From: Acidiphilium acidophilum
GTDB lineage: Bacteria > Pseudomonadota > Alphaproteobacteria > Acetobacterales > Acetobacteraceae
Length of the DNA: 64,000 bases
Direction of reading: 5' to 3'
Assembly: GCF_033842475.1 (NCBI RefSeq)
Contig: NZ_JAWXYB010000018.1
Location: 1,037,501 to 1,101,500 of the forward strand
Below, piece by piece: positions 25,434 through 36,011 of the stretch. The notes under the pieces were generated by a model. The model ran no database searches, was not told where the DNA came from, and saw only the letters and a program-made list of their open reading frames with translations. The translations under genes and the position numbers were made by a program. How positions within the stretch are numbered: the first letter of the stretch is position 1; each line of letters opens with the position of its first letter.

Positions 25434-28256
25434 ATGTCCGATCTGATCAAACCGCCACCCTTCGCTCCCGGTGGCCTGCCCCATTCCCAGGCCGGCACGC
25501 GTATCGAGTCCGAATCCGCCCGCCCGGATATCGCCGCGGCCCTCGGTCGGCTGATCCCGCGCGGCGAGGTGCCGCCGCGCGAAACCGCAATCGGCCTGTT
25601 CCGCCGCCAGTTGGCGCGATTGCAGACCCATGTGCAAACCGTCTTCGAGCGCGGCGATCTCGGCGGACTCGCGGCCGCCCGGCTGCTGTCCGGGCTGATG
25701 GACGAATTCATCGCCGCGCTGATCGGCTACGCGCTCGAATTGCTGCCGGTCGAAACCGATGATCGTCTGGCCGTCGCCGCTACCGGCGGTTACGGCCGCG
25801 CAACCCTTGCCCCGTTCAGCGATATCGATCTGCTGTTCCTGACCGATCACGAACCTTCGGCACGGATCGAGCGGGCCGTGGAATTCATTCTTTATTTTCT
25901 GTGGGATCTCGGGCTGAAGGTCGGGCACGCCACGCGCTCCACTGCGGATTGCCTTACCGAGGCGCAGGGCGACATCACGGTCCGCACCTCGATGCTCGAT
26001 GCCCGCTGCCTTGCCGGGGATCGGACCCTGTTCGCGCATTTTCTGATCGCCTTTCGTGCCGATTGCGCCGCCGGGTCGCCCGCCGGCTACATCGCGGCGA
26101 AACAGGAGGAACGCGCCGCCCGCCACCGCCGCTTCGGCGATACGCCTTTCATGGTCGAGCCGAACATCAAGGAAGGCAAAGGCGGGTTGCGCGATCTGCA
26201 GACGCTGTACTGGGTCGCGCGCTACGTGTTCGGCACCTTCGCAATGACCGAACTGGTCGGGCCGACCGCACCGGGCGGCGGCATCCTCAGCGAGGCCGAG
26301 GCCCGCGCCTGCAAGCGCGCATGGGATTATCTCTGGACGGTGCGGTTTCACCTTCATTACGTCGCGGGCCGTGCCGAGGAACGACTGACCTTCGACCTTC
26401 AGCCGGTGATCGGCGCGCGGATGGGCTACACGAGGCACGGGCGTCAGGACGGTGTCGAGCGCTTCATGCGCCATTATTTCCTGGTGGTGCGCGAGGTCGC
26501 GCGGGTGACCGGCGTGCTCGAACCCGCCGTTATCCGCGCCGCCCTCGGCCCGCCGGCGATCGCCGCCTCGACCGATGCCGAACTCGCCAATGCCGGCTTC
26601 GTCCTGGCCGACGGCAAGATCCTGTTCGCTCCCGGTCGCGAGCCGCTGGCCGAGCCGCTGCAATTGTTTCGAATTCTCCGGTTCGCCCGCGATCGGGCGT
26701 TGGCGCTCCATCCGCTGTCGCTGCGCGCCATGATCCGCGGGGCCCGACGAAGTGCCGAACTCCGCACCGATCCCGCCGCTGCGGCACTGTTTCTCGACCT
26801 TCTCTGCGGTGCCGCCGAACCGACCGCTGATGGTGCGGTCTGGCTGACCATTCTGAACGAGACCGGCGCGCTCGGGCGGTACCTGCCGGACTGGCGGCGG
26901 ATCGTCGGCCAGATGCAGTTCGATTCCTATCATGTCTTCACCGTGGATATGCACACGATCCAGGCGGTGAGCGTGCTCAATGCGATCGAGCGGGGCGATC
27001 TCGCGGAGACCCTCCCGGTCGCCAGCGGGATCGCCCAGCATCTGCAATCGCGCCGCGCCTTGTACGTCGCGCTGCTGATCCATGATATCGCGAAGGGCAG
27101 GGGTGGGGACCATTCGGAAATCGGCGCGGAGCTTGCTCTGAGCATCGGCCCGGCGCTCGGCCTCGACCCGGAGGAGACCGAGATGGTGTCCTGGCTCGTG
27201 CTGCATCATCTGCTGCTCAGCCAGACCGCGTTTTCCCGCGACATCGACGATCCGAAAACGATTCTCGATGTGGCGGATGTCGTGCAATCGCCCGAGCGGC
27301 TGCGCCTGCTGCTGATCCTGACGGTCGCGGACATCCGGGCGGTGTCGCCCAAGGTCTGGAATGGCTGGAAAGCGACGCTGCTGCGCGAGATCTATGCCCG
27401 GGTCGCCGAAGTGCTCGAAGGCGGCCTCGCCACCACCGAGCGTGACGTGCGGGTGGCGCGCGTCAAGCAGATGGTCGGCGAATTGCTCGCCGACTGGTCA
27501 AGTGCCGATCGCGAGCAGTTCCTCGGCATGGGCTATCCCGGCTACTGGCTCAGCTTCGACCCCGAGAGCATCGCTCGTCACGGTCGCCTGATCCGTGATG
27601 CACGGACCCGCAACATGCCGCTGCTCGTGGCGGCGGAGCCGCTGCCGGCCCGCTCCGTGACCGAGGTCGTGGTCTATACCGCCGACCATGCCGGGCTGTT
27701 CAGCCGGATCGCCGGGGCGCTCGCCGTCGCTGGCGCCTCGATCGTCGACGCGCGGATCCATACCATGACCGACGGCATGGCGCTGGACACGTTCTGGATC
27801 CAGGATGCCGGCGGTGGCCCGCTCGACGCGCCGCACCGGCTCGCGCGGGTTTCCGCCCTGATTGAGCAGGTGCTGTCGGGACGGTTGCGGCTATCGGCGG
27901 AAATCCGCAAGGCCGGTCGCAGCGTGATCGGCGGGCGGATGCGCGCCATTCATGTGCCACCACGCGTCGTCGTCGATAACAGCGCCTCGAATCGGCACAC
28001 CGTGGTCGAAGTCAATGGCCGTGATCGCCCCGGCCTGCTGCACGACGTAACGGCGGCGATCAGCGCGCAGGGATTGCAGATCGCTTCGGCGCATATCACC
28101 ACCTACGGGGTGCGCGCGGTCGACGTGTTCTACGTCAAGGACGTATTCGGCATGAAGGTGGAAAACGAACGCAAGCTCGCCCAGCTGCGTGCTGCGTTGA
28201 TCACCGCGCTGGCCGACCGGCCCGAGGATGTCGCGCTCGATCGCGCGGTGATGTAG
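25434..28256 (+). CDS. glnD: [Protein-PII] uridylyltransferase / uridylyl-removing enzyme
   Basis: Central nitrogen sensor: adds UMP to PII proteins when glutamine is low and removes it when glutamine is high. 940 residues. The nucleotidyltransferase site shows GGYGRATLAPFSDIDLLFL at about 119-137 (GG and D-x-D pattern), the uridylyl-removing HD domain has HDIAKGRGGDH near 549-559, and two ACT domains that bind glutamine occupy roughly 742-820 and 850-930 (the second with VVEVNGRDRPGLL). It follows mutS by one base, an arrangement seen in related alphaproteobacteria. Confidence 0.95.
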   Translation: MSDLIKPPPFAPGGLPHSQAGTRIESESARPDIAAALGRLIPRGEVPPRETAIGLFRRQLARLQTHVQTVFERGDLGGLAAARLLSGLMDEFIAALIGYALELLPVETDDRLAVAATGGYGRATLAPFSDIDLLFLTDHEPSARIERAVEFILYFLWDLGLKVGHATRSTADCLTEAQGDITVRTSMLDARCLAGDRTLFAHFLIAFRADCAAGSPAGYIAAKQEERAARHRRFGDTPFMVEPNIKEGKGGLRDLQTLYWVARYVFGTFAMTELVGPTAPGGGILSEAEARACKRAWDYLWTVRFHLHYVAGRAEERLTFDLQPVIGARMGYTRHGRQDGVERFMRHYFLVVREVARVTGVLEPAVIRAALGPPAIAASTDAELANAGFVLADGKILFAPGREPLAEPLQLFRILRFARDRALALHPLSLRAMIRGARRSAELRTDPAAAALFLDLLCGAAEPTADGAVWLTILNETGALGRYLPDWRRIVGQMQFDSYHVFTVDMHTIQAVSVLNAIERGDLAETLPVASGIAQHLQSRRALYVALLIHDIAKGRGGDHSEIGAELALSIGPALGLDPEETEMVSWLVLHHLLLSQTAFSRDIDDPKTILDVADVVQSPERLRLLLILTVADIRAVSPKVWNGWKATLLREIYARVAEVLEGGLATTERDVRVARVKQMVGELLADWSSADREQFLGMGYPGYWLSFDPESIARHGRLIRDARTRNMPLLVAAEPLPARSVTEVVVYTADHAGLFSRIAGALAVAGASIVDARIHTMTDGMALDTFWIQDAGGGPLDAPHRLARVSALIEQVLSGRLRLSAEIRKAGRSVIGGRMRAIHVPPRVVVDNSASNRHTVVEVNGRDRPGLLHDVTAAISAQGLQIASAHITTYGVRAVDVFYVKDVFGMKVENERKLAQLRAALITALADRPEDVALDRAVM

Positions 28257-28344
28257 CGGATCGGTCGGGAATGGCTGTGGGCGGCGGGGCGGCGCTTGTT
28301 CGGCGCGGCGATCCGCGCTAGGTGCGCCGGCGGAATAGCTTCGG

Positions 28345-28426
<82 letters not shown>

Positions 28427-28511
28427 GATTTTGGGCCGCAGGATGAATTTTGCCGGTCGTGCGCGACGCGCGGCCTCGATGTGATGGCGTAACGTAAGGA
28501 TTTTGTTGGAC

Positions 28512-29834
28512 ATGCAGGTTACCGAAACCCTGACCGAAGGGCTGAAGCGCGGCTTCACCGTGGTCATTCCGGGCAGCGATCTCAGCGAGAAGCGCGAGAA
28601 GCGGCTCGCCGAACTGTCGAAAACGATGCAGATGCCCGGGTTCCGTCCGGGCAAGGTGCCGCTCTCGATGGTCCGCAAGCGGTTCGGCGATGCGGTGGCC
28701 GCTGAGATCCTGGAAGCCTCGGTAAACGATGCGACCGATCAGATGCTGTCCGAGCGCAGCCTGCGCCCGGCGGTTTCGCCCAAGGTCGAGGTCGTCAATC
28801 CCGGCACCGATGCCGATCTCGAATTCAAGGTCGAGATGGAAATTCTCCCCGAAGTAGCATTGCCCGATCTCAAGGCATTGAACCTGGTGCGTCCGACCGC
28901 GCCGGTGACCGATGCCGAGATCGACGAGGCGATGACCAAATTCGCCGAACAGCGCGCGGCGTTCGAACCGGTCGAGGAAACCCGCGCTGCGGCAACCGGC
29001 GATGTCCTCAGCGTCGATTTTCTCGGCAAGCTCGACGGCACCCCGTTCGAGGGCGGTGCGGCGCAGGATGCCGATGTCGAAATCGGCGGCTCCGGCTTCA
29101 TCCCCGGATTTGCCGAACAGATCGAGGGTATGAGCCCCGGCGAGGAGAAGGTGATCACCGTCACCTTCCCGGCGGAATATCACGCCGCGAATCTGGCCGG
29201 CAAGGAAGTGACGTTCGACATCAAGGCCAAGGCGCTCAAGCGCAAGGTCGTCCCCACGCTCGATGACGCGTTTGCCGAGGCGAACGGGTTCGAGAATCTG
29301 GCTGATTTCCGCGAATTCTTCAAAACGCGGCTCGATCAGGCCCGCTCCAGTGCGAGCCGGATGAAGGTCAAGCGCGCCCTGCTCGACGAACTGGCCAAGC
29401 AGGCTGATTTCCCGGTGCCGGAAACCCTGGTCGCCGCCGAATTCGCCGAAATCTGGCGTCAGGTCGAGGCCGAGCGCGCCAATGGCCGGCTCGATGCAGA
29501 GGACGCGGCGAAGGACGAAGAGACGCTGCGCAGCGAATATCGCGCCATCGCCGACCGTCGGGTCCGGCTCGGCCTGCTGGTCGCCGAGATCGGACGCGCC
29601 AACAACGTGCAGGTCACCGAGCCCGATCTGCGCCGCGCGATGATCAACGAGATGCAGCAATTCCCCGGCCAGGAAAAGATGATCATCGACTTCTACCAGA
29701 AGAACCCGCGCGCGATGGACCGGCTGCGCGGGCCGATTTTCGAGGATAAGGTGGTCGATCATGCGCTGGAACTGGCAACCGTCACCGATCAGGAGGTTTC
29801 CACCGAAGTTCTGTTCGCGGACGACGAGGATTGA
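28512..29834 (+). CDS. tig: Trigger factor (ribosome-associated chaperone, peptidyl-prolyl isomerase)
   Basis: Binds at the ribosome exit tunnel and helps nascent chains fold. 440 residues. The N-terminal ribosome-binding domain shows the GFRPGKVP signature (FRPGK near residues 46-50), the FKBP-like isomerase domain spans about 150-245 (FIPGFAEQIEGM), and the C-terminal substrate-binding domain follows. The ATG at 28512 has AAGGA 11 bp upstream. A TTG nine bases earlier is also in frame but is too close to that site. First gene of a tig-clpP-clpX-lon-HU proteostasis cluster. Confidence 0.96.
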   Translation: MQVTETLTEGLKRGFTVVIPGSDLSEKREKRLAELSKTMQMPGFRPGKVPLSMVRKRFGDAVAAEILEASVNDATDQMLSERSLRPAVSPKVEVVNPGTDADLEFKVEMEILPEVALPDLKALNLVRPTAPVTDAEIDEAMTKFAEQRAAFEPVEETRAAATGDVLSVDFLGKLDGTPFEGGAAQDADVEIGGSGFIPGFAEQIEGMSPGEEKVITVTFPAEYHAANLAGKEVTFDIKAKALKRKVVPTLDDAFAEANGFENLADFREFFKTRLDQARSSASRMKVKRALLDELAKQADFPVPETLVAAEFAEIWRQVEAERANGRLDAEDAAKDEETLRSEYRAIADRRVRLGLLVAEIGRANNVQVTEPDLRRAMINEMQQFPGQEKMIIDFYQKNPRAMDRLRGPIFEDKVVDHALELATVTDQEVSTEVLFADDED

Positions 29835-29993
29835 TCGACTGCCGCCGGCAGGGCTTTACGACAGCCGGTTCTCGGCTCATCTTATGATCATGCGGTCGCG
29901 GTTTCGGCCTCGGTGAGGCGGAGCCGCGATCGGCACGATCAGATTTTCATGCGGGCGCGACCGATTCGGCCCGCGACCAGGAGACAGACGCCG

Positions 29994-30653
29994 ATGGATC
30001 GCGACCCTACCGAATATTATATGAACAGCCTCGTGCCGATGGTCGTGGAACAGACTGCGCGCGGCGAACGGTCATACGATATATTTTCGCGCCTGCTCAA
30101 GGAACGGATCATCTTCCTCACTGGCGCGGTCTACGATCAGGTCGGGTCACTGATTTCGGCGCAGTTACTGTTTCTCGAAAGCGAGAATCCCTCCAAGGAC
30201 ATCTCGTTCTACATCAACAGCCCCGGCGGTGTGGTGTCGGCCGGCCTCGCGATTTATGACACGATGCAGTACATCAAGTCACCGGTCTCCACCGTGTGTA
30301 TCGGCCAGGCCGCTTCGATGGGCAGCCTGCTGCTGGCCGCCGGCGAGAAGGGCAAGCGCTTTGCGCTGCCGAACTCGCGGATCATGGTCCATCAGCCCTC
30401 CGGCGGTGCCCAGGGGCAGGCGGCAGATATCGAAATTCAGGCGCGCGAGATCCTCACCTTGCGTCGTCGGCTCAACGATATTTACGTCAACCATACCGGT
30501 CAGACCCTCGAAGCCATAGAATCGGCCCTTGAACGGGACCGGTTCATGTCGGCGGATGAAGCGAAAGTGTTCGGCATCGTCGATGAGGTGATGGCGCACA
30601 AGCCGACCGGCTCACCGGATCAGGCCAAGACCGCGACTAAGGAGGCCGCCTGA
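29994..30653 (+). CDS. clpP: ATP-dependent Clp protease proteolytic subunit
   Basis: Serine peptidase that forms the tetradecameric chamber fed by ClpX or ClpA. 219 residues from the ATG at 29994, supported by AGGAG 10 bp upstream. The catalytic Ser lies in [11 protein letters not shown] (about 102-112), the His in [10 protein letters not shown] (about 127-136), and the Asp further on near residue 180. The start of the mature protein ([15 protein letters not shown]) follows a short leader, which is normally removed. Directly upstream of clpX, its unfoldase partner. Confidence 0.96.
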   Translation: MDRDPTEYYMNSLVPMVVEQTARGERSYDIFSRLLKERIIFLTGAVYDQVGSLISAQLLFLESENPSKDISFYINSPGGVVSAGLAIYDTMQYIKSPVSTVCIGQAASMGSLLLAAGEKGKRFALPNSRIMVHQPSGGAQGQAADIEIQAREILTLRRRLNDIYVNHTGQTLEAIESALERDRFMSADEAKVFGIVDEVMAHKPTGSPDQAKTATKEAA

Positions 30654-30797
30654 TCGCGGATCGGGTTCATCCCCGGCCCCGTATTGTACCCTTCGCGCGA
30701 CACCGCGCGCGAGACTGCTTGTATGATGCGGGGCAGGGGTCTAGTCTATCGCCGATGATTGAGGCACCGCGTATCCTGAGGTGCTGCTGGAGCGTTG

Positions 30798-32054
30798 ATG
30801 AGCACTAAATCCGGAGATTCGAAAAACACCTTGTATTGCTCGTTCTGCGGCAAATCGCAGCATGAGGTGATCAAGCTGATTGCAGGCCCGACCGTATTCA
30901 TCTGCAATGAATGCGTCGAGCTTTGCATGGACATCATCCGGGAGGACAACCGCACCCATCTGGTCAAAACGCGGGACGGTGTGCCGACGCCGCGTGAAAT
31001 CTGCAAGGTGCTGGACGATTATGTGATCGGCCAGGATCAGGCGAAGAAAGTGCTGAGCGTCGCGGTGCACAACCATTACAAGCGGTTGGCCCATGCGCAG
31101 AAGAATAACGACATCGAGATTGCCAAATCCAACATTCTGCTGGTCGGGCCGACCGGTTCGGGCAAGACCCTGCTGGCGCAGACCCTCGCCCGGATTCTCG
31201 ACGTGCCGTTCACCATGGCGGATGCGACGACGCTGACCGAAGCGGGCTATGTGGGTGAGGATGTCGAAAACATCATCCTGAAATTGCTCCAATCTGCCGA
31301 TTACAATGTCGAGCGGGCGCAGCGCGGCATCGTGTATATCGACGAGGTCGACAAGATCAGCCGTAAATCCGACAATCCCTCGATTACCCGCGATGTGTCG
31401 GGTGAGGGCGTGCAGCAGGCCCTGCTGAAGATCATGGAAGGCACCGTCGCCTCGGTGCCGCCTCAGGGGGGACGCAAGCACCCGCAACAGGAATTTCTCC
31501 AGGTCGATACCACCAATATCCTGTTCATCTGTGGCGGCGCGTTCTCGGGTCTCGAAAAAATCATTTCCCAGCGCGGCAAGGGATCAGGCATCGGCTTCGG
31601 GGCGGATGTCCGTGATCCGAGCGAGCGGCGGACCGGCGCAATTCTCAAGGAATGCGAGCCCGAGGATCTGCTGAAATTCGGCCTGATCCCCGAATTCATC
31701 GGTCGCCTGCCGGTGGTTGCCACTCTTGAGGACCTTGATGAGGCCGCGCTGATCGAAATCCTGACCAAACCCAAGAACGCGCTGGTCAAGCAATATGGCC
31801 GGCTGTTCGAAATGGAAGGGGTCAAGCTCAATTTCACCGACGATGCGTTGCGCGTGGTCTCCGCCCGGGCGATCCAGCGCAAGACCGGCGCGCGTGGCCT
31901 GCGCTCGATCATGGAGCAGATTTTGCTCGGCACCATGTTCGATCTGCCGGGCCTCGATTCGGTCGAGGAAGTGGTGATCAACGGCGAAGTTGCCGAAGGC
32001 CGGGCCAACCCCTTGTTTCTGCACGGCAAAGAGCGGGCCGAGACCGCTTCCTGA
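30798..32054 (+). CDS. clpX: ATP-dependent Clp protease ATP-binding subunit ClpX
   Basis: AAA+ unfoldase that feeds tagged proteins into ClpP. 418 residues. The zinc-binding domain is CSFC...CNEC at about residues 14-40, Walker A GPTGSGKT near 119-126, the GYVGEDVE pore-loop region near 152-159, and sensor 2 ARGLR near the C-terminus. ATG at 30798 has GGAG five bases upstream. An in-frame TTG three bases earlier is less likely. A strong hairpin at 32112-32144 follows its stop. Confidence 0.97.
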   Translation: MSTKSGDSKNTLYCSFCGKSQHEVIKLIAGPTVFICNECVELCMDIIREDNRTHLVKTRDGVPTPREICKVLDDYVIGQDQAKKVLSVAVHNHYKRLAHAQKNNDIEIAKSNILLVGPTGSGKTLLAQTLARILDVPFTMADATTLTEAGYVGEDVENIILKLLQSADYNVERAQRGIVYIDEVDKISRKSDNPSITRDVSGEGVQQALLKIMEGTVASVPPQGGRKHPQQEFLQVDTTNILFICGGAFSGLEKIISQRGKGSGIGFGADVRDPSERRTGAILKECEPEDLLKFGLIPEFIGRLPVVATLEDLDEAALIEILTKPKNALVKQYGRLFEMEGVKLNFTDDALRVVSARAIQRKTGARGLRSIMEQILLGTMFDLPGLDSVEEVVINGEVAEGRANPLFLHGKERAETAS

Positions 32055-32111
32055 GGTTTGATGCCGCCGCCGTGGCGGCGTCCGTCCCTTCACGATTGCG
32101 CGGCTGATCCT

Positions 32112-32144
32112 CGAAATCCGGCACTCAGTTGCCGGATTTCGTTT
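32112..32144 (+). terminator. Hairpin terminator downstream of clpX
   Basis: A perfect 11-bp stem (32112-32122 with 32131-32141: CGAAATCCGGC and its complement) with loop ACTCAGTT, followed by a short TTTG. The T run is short, so termination may be partial. The stem's 3' side overlaps the -35 region of the candidate heat-shock promoter of lon. Confidence 0.65.
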
Positions 32145-32156
32145 GTGCCCCCATAT
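32128..32156 (+). promoter_or_regulatory. Candidate sigma-32 (RpoH) promoter of lon
   Basis: CCCCATAT at 32149-32156 matches the RpoH -10 consensus CCCCATNT exactly. GTTGCCG at 32128-32134 stands 14 bp upstream and matches the TTG core of the CTTGAAA -35 element. Spacing agrees with known RpoH promoters, and the E. coli lon promoter also carries CCCCATAT. The leader to the lon ATG would be about 70 nt. Confidence 0.5.
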
Positions 32157-32235
32157 TGTCATTGTGGCCGGATCAACCGGCACCGCAATCTGTGCCGCAA
32201 CAGGGCAGAGTGCGTGGCCTACGAAAGGTAGTCTG

Positions 32236-34692
32236 ATGTCAGAGACCAATCCCAAGAAACCCCGCACCCCCCGTGCGACCGCGTCAAGCGCCGTTCGCCC
32301 GCCGGCAACCGGCGACGCCCTCTCGGTGTTACCGCTGCGCGACATCGTGGTGTTCCCGCACATGATCGTACCGCTCTTTGTCGGGCGTGAAAAATCGGTG
32401 CGGGCGCTCGAAGGCGTGATGAAGGATGACAAGCAGATCCTTCTCGTAGCCCAGCGCAACGCCCAGCAGGACGACCCTGCCGCCAAGGATATCTACGATG
32501 TCGGCACGGTCTCGACCGTGCTGCAATTGCTCAAGCTGCCGGACGGCACCGTGAAGGTGCTCGTGGAAGGCGTGCGCCGGGCGCGGATCACCGGCTACAA
32601 CCAGACCGAGACGCATTTCGAGGTGCTCTCGGCGCCAATCCCTGACCTCGTCGATGAATCGAAGGAGACGGAAGGCCTAGCCCGCGGCGTTGTCACTCAG
32701 TTCGAGCAGTATATCAAGCTAAACAAGAAAATCGCGCCGGAGGTTCTGGTCTCGATCAACCAGATCGACGATCCTTCGAAACTCGCCGACACCATTGCGA
32801 GCCATCTCGGGCTGAAAATCTCTGACAAGCAGGAACTGCTCGAAACCGCCTCGGTCGCCGAACGGCTGGAACGCGTGTTCGCCCATATGGAGGCCGAGAT
32901 CGGCGTGCTCCAGGTCGAGAAGCGCATCCGGAACCGGGTCAAGCGCCAGATGGAAAAGACCCAGCGCGAATACTACCTCAACGAGCAGCTCAAGGCGATC
33001 CAGAAGGAGTTGGGCGAGGGCGAGGAAGGCAAGGACGAGACCGCCGAACTCGAGGAAAAGATCAAGACTCTCAAGCTCTCCAAGGAAGCGCGCGAGAAGG
33101 CGACGGCCGAGCTGAAGAAGCTCAAGACCATGAGCCCGATGAGCGCGGAAGCGACCGTGGTGCGCAACTACCTCGATTGGTTGCTGGGAATCCCGTGGAA
33201 GAAACGCGCGAAGATCAAGAACGACGTGATCGAGGCCGAACGTGTGCTGGATGGCGATCATTACGGGCTGGACAAGGTCAAGGAACGGATCACGGAATAT
33301 CTGGCGGTGCAGTCGCGCAGCCCGAAACTCCGGGGGCCGATTCTCTGCCTGGTCGGGCCTCCCGGTGTGGGTAAAACCTCGCTGGGCAAATCGATCGCCA
33401 AGGCAACCGGGCGGAATTTCGTGCGGATGTCGCTCGGCGGCATGCGCGACGAAGCTGAAATCCGCGGTCATCGCCGGACCTATATCGGCTCCATGCCGGG
33501 CAAGGTCATTCAGGGCATGAAGAAGGCGAAAACCTCGAATCCGCTGTTCCTTCTCGATGAGATCGACAAACTCGGTGCCGACTGGCGCGGAGACCCGACA
33601 TCCGCTCTGCTCGAGGTGCTCGACCCTGAACAGAACGCGACGTTCAACGACCATTATCTGGAGGTCGACTACGATCTTTCGGATGTGATGTTCGTCACCA
33701 CCGCAAATTCCCTGCGGATGCCGCAGCCGCTGCTCGATCGCATGGAGATCATCCGCATCCCCGGCTACACCGAGGACGAGAAGGTCGAAATCGCCAGGCG
33801 ACACCTGATCGAGAAGCAAGCGGAGGCGCACGGGCTGAAGACGGACGAATGGTCCGTCGCGGACGATGCCGTGCGCGAATTGATCCGTACCTACACCCGC
33901 GAGGCCGGGGTGCGGAACCTGGAGCGGGAACTTGCGAATCTGGCCCGCAAATCGGTCAAGGAGATCGTGACCAAAAAGACCGCGAGGGTCGATATCACCG
34001 CGCAGAACCTCGAAACTTACGCGGGCGTGCCGCGATTCCGCTTCGGCGAGACCGAGCTGGAAGACATGGTCGGTGTGGTGACGGGTCTGGCCTGGACCGA
34101 GGTGGGCGGCGAGATCCTGACGATCGAAAGCGTGCTTCTCCCCGGCAAAGGTGCCGTCAAGAATACCGGCAAGCTCGGCGATGTGATGCAGGAGAGCGTG
34201 CAGGCGGCGATTTCGTATATCCGCTCGCGTGCCATCAGCTTCGGCATCAAGCCGCCGCTGTTCGAGAAGCGCGATATTCACGTTCACGTGCCCGAGGGAG
34301 CAACGCCGAAAGATGGTCCTTCGGCCGGTATCGCCATGGCGGTGTCGATCATTTCGGCGCTCACCGGAGTTGCGGTGCGCAAGGATATCGCCATGACCGG
34401 CGAGATCACCCTGCGTGGCCGTGTTCTGCCGATCGGCGGGTTGAAGGAAAAGCTGCTTGCCGCCCTGCGCGCCGGTATTACCACTGTGCTGATCCCGAAG
34501 GACAACGAGAAGGATCTGGCCGATATCCCGGACAATGTGAAGAAATCGATCACCATCATCCCGGTATCCCATGTCGATGAGGTGATCGCCCACGCGCTGG
34601 TCCGCAAGCTCGAACCGATCGAGTGGGAAGAGCCGGTCGACCCGGCTCCCCACCGCGCGGCTGAGCCGGCGGGCAGCGCATTGCCGCATTGA
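32236..34692 (+). CDS. lon: ATP-dependent protease Lon
   Basis: Cytosolic AAA+ serine protease that degrades misfolded and regulatory proteins. 818 residues. The N-terminal LON domain begins [19 protein letters not shown] (about 35-53), a coiled-coil region follows with [17 protein letters not shown] (about 240-256), Walker A is GPPGVGKTS near 375, and the catalytic Ser sits in [11 protein letters not shown] (about 696), with its Lys partner about 43 residues later. ATG at 32236 has AAAGG 7 bp upstream. It lies behind clpX with its own candidate heat-shock promoter. Confidence 0.97.
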   Translation: MSETNPKKPRTPRATASSAVRPPATGDALSVLPLRDIVVFPHMIVPLFVGREKSVRALEGVMKDDKQILLVAQRNAQQDDPAAKDIYDVGTVSTVLQLLKLPDGTVKVLVEGVRRARITGYNQTETHFEVLSAPIPDLVDESKETEGLARGVVTQFEQYIKLNKKIAPEVLVSINQIDDPSKLADTIASHLGLKISDKQELLETASVAERLERVFAHMEAEIGVLQVEKRIRNRVKRQMEKTQREYYLNEQLKAIQKELGEGEEGKDETAELEEKIKTLKLSKEAREKATAELKKLKTMSPMSAEATVVRNYLDWLLGIPWKKRAKIKNDVIEAERVLDGDHYGLDKVKERITEYLAVQSRSPKLRGPILCLVGPPGVGKTSLGKSIAKATGRNFVRMSLGGMRDEAEIRGHRRTYIGSMPGKVIQGMKKAKTSNPLFLLDEIDKLGADWRGDPTSALLEVLDPEQNATFNDHYLEVDYDLSDVMFVTTANSLRMPQPLLDRMEIIRIPGYTEDEKVEIARRHLIEKQAEAHGLKTDEWSVADDAVRELIRTYTREAGVRNLERELANLARKSVKEIVTKKTARVDITAQNLETYAGVPRFRFGETELEDMVGVVTGLAWTEVGGEILTIESVLLPGKGAVKNTGKLGDVMQESVQAAISYIRSRAISFGIKPPLFEKRDIHVHVPEGATPKDGPSAGIAMAVSIISALTGVAVRKDIAMTGEITLRGRVLPIGGLKEKLLAALRAGITTVLIPKDNEKDLADIPDNVKKSITIIPVSHVDEVIAHALVRKLEPIEWEEPVDPAPHRAAEPAGSALPH

Positions 34693-34759
34693 GCCGAAGG
34701 GTGGGCTTGGCTGCAATGTCGCGCATGCGTGGTGCTGCCGGGTCTTAAATCACTGTCAT

Positions 34760-34806
34760 GGGGCCGGTTTCTGCGTCGTCTTCGTTGACGCGGGCAAACC
34801 GGCCCC
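34760..34806 (+). terminator. Large hairpin between lon and the HU gene
   Basis: GGGGCCGGTTT (34760-34770) pairs perfectly with AAACCGGCCCC (34796-34806). Inside, GCGTC (34773-34777) pairs with GACGC (34787-34791). No T run follows, so it may be a weak or Rho-linked terminator or an mRNA stability structure. The strand downstream also contains a loose promoter-like pair (TTGACG 34785-34790, TCTAGT 34807-34812). Confidence 0.5.
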
Positions 34807-34908
34807 TCTAGTGTGCGCTCTCGAATCGGATACAGGACATCGCGGGTCGGGGTCACGCCCGATGCCGGAGTTGTTGTGTGCAATTTTTTATAACTGGGAG
34901 ACCAACCC

Positions 34909-35181
34909 GTGAACAAAATGGATCTCGTCGCCGACGTGGCGGAGCAGACCGATCTGTCGAAGGCCAAGGCGACCGAAGTCGTTGACGCCGTATTTGCCGC
35001 TATCGAATCGGCTCTGAAAAAGAAGCAGGAGGTCCGTCTCGTGGGCTTCGGCACCTTCGCCACGGCGGAGCGCAAAGCAGGGATCGGACGCAATCCGCGT
35101 ACCGGGGAGGAAATCAAGATCCCGGCTTCGACCTCGGTGCGCTTCAAGCCCGGCAAAACCCTTAAGGACGGCGTGAACTAG
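34909..35181 (+). CDS. hupB: DNA-binding protein HU (beta type)
   Basis: Small nucleoid protein that bends DNA without sequence specificity. 90 residues. The body GFGTFATAERKAGIGRNPRTG (about 46-66) holds the beta arm with the invariant RNP tip, and the C-terminal FKPGKTLKDGVN matches the family. The start is GTG at 34909 with GGGAG 8 bp upstream. The next Met is residue 4, also possible. Position behind lon repeats the common clpX-lon-hup order of proteobacteria. Confidence 0.95.
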   Translation: MNKMDLVADVAEQTDLSKAKATEVVDAVFAAIESALKKKQEVRLVGFGTFATAERKAGIGRNPRTGEEIKIPASTSVRFKPGKTLKDGVN

Positions 35182-35280
35182 GCATTGCACTCCGCCGGTG
35201 GCAGCACCCGCAGCCGCCGGCAGGCATCCCTCGACCATTTTTTGCCATCGTGCGCCCTTTCTGCAATGGGTTGCCGATTC

Positions 35281-35352
35281 GGGCGGTTAGCTCAGCGGTA
35301 GAGCGTCTCGTTTACACCGAGAGGGTCGGCGGTTCGAAACCGTCACCGCCCA
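35281..35352 (+). tRNA. tRNA-Val (UAC)
   Basis: Full cloverleaf: acceptor GGGCGGT with ACCGCCC, discriminator A, D arm GCTC/GAGC, anticodon stem TCTCG/CGAGA around TTTACAC (anticodon TAC), T loop TTCGAAA. CCA is not encoded. It sits between the HU gene and a small lipoprotein gene. Confidence 0.96.
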
Positions 35353-35471
35353 TACCGACTCCCCTTCTGTAATTTGGCCCAATCTTGACCAGAGTTCATC
35401 TCACGGATGGACATCTGACAGACGGCTGCCCCCATCTCCCGGCTGTGATCAACACTGAGGAGGATTCACAT

Positions 35472-35687
35472 ATGCGCAAAATCATCAAACCCGTTTTCGC
35501 TCTTGGCTTGGTGCTCGCCCTGGCGGCGTGCGGCTACTCGCCAGGAACCCGCGCCCTCAGCGGCGGTGCTCTTGGTGCCGGCGCCGGTGCTGGAATTGCG
35601 GCACTGACCGGCGGCAAGCCTGCCACCGGCGCATTGATCGGGGGGGGCGCAGGGGCCATTGGCGGGGCGGTCACGTCACCGCAATAA
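35472..35687 (+). CDS. Small lipoprotein with glycine-zipper motif
   Basis: A 71-residue predicted lipoprotein. A basic start (MRKIIK), a hydrophobic run and a lipobox LAAC put the lipidated Cys at about residue 20. The mature part is very rich in Gly and Ala (GGALGAGAGAGIAALTGG, then LIGGGAGAIGGAV), the glycine-zipper pattern of YMGG/SmpA-like and Rickettsia 17-kDa-like outer-membrane lipoproteins. Start at 35472 is supported by GAGGAGGA 7 bp upstream. Stands alone between two tRNA genes. Function is unknown, possibly envelope structure. Confidence 0.8.
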   Translation: MRKIIKPVFALGLVLALAACGYSPGTRALSGGALGAGAGAGIAALTGGKPATGALIGGGAGAIGGAVTSPQ

Positions 35688-35738
35688 CCCGCCACGCTTG
35701 ACGCCTACAGGCCGGCGCGTTACGAGCACGTCCAAGAC

Positions 35739-35815
<77 letters not shown>

Positions 35816-35827
35816 TATATTCTTTCA

Positions 35828-35856
35828 GTGACAACCATCTATTCAATAAATCTGAT
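35828..35856 (+). promoter_or_regulatory. Candidate promoter of the nuo operon
   Basis: In the 196-bp AT-rich gap between tRNA-Asp and nuoA, GTGACA (35828-35833) and TCTGAT (35851-35856) are exactly 17 bp apart. The match is 5 of 6 and 4 of 6. It would leave a leader of about 150 nt. No regulator site was recognised in the rest of the gap. Confidence 0.3.
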
Positions 35857-36011
35857 GGAACACAATAAGGGGATTGGTCCTTCGCGGCAGATCGCATTGC
35901 TTGATCTGTTTCGTGCGCAGTACGACATGCGGAAAGCAGACCTGGTCGAAACCTCGTGTTACAGGTAACCCCGGGATCTGGCGTTTCGGGACATGAGAGG
36001 GGCAGACGGCG

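Noticed and set aside
28249-28318. GCGGATCG/CGATCCGC inverted pair after glnD as a terminator
   Set aside because: The loop is about 45 bases and no T run follows; pairing of this length is expected by chance in GC-rich DNA.
34871-34894. TTGTTG and TATAAC just upstream of the HU gene as a promoter
   Set aside because: They are only 12 bp apart and the start of transcription would fall on the ribosome binding site.
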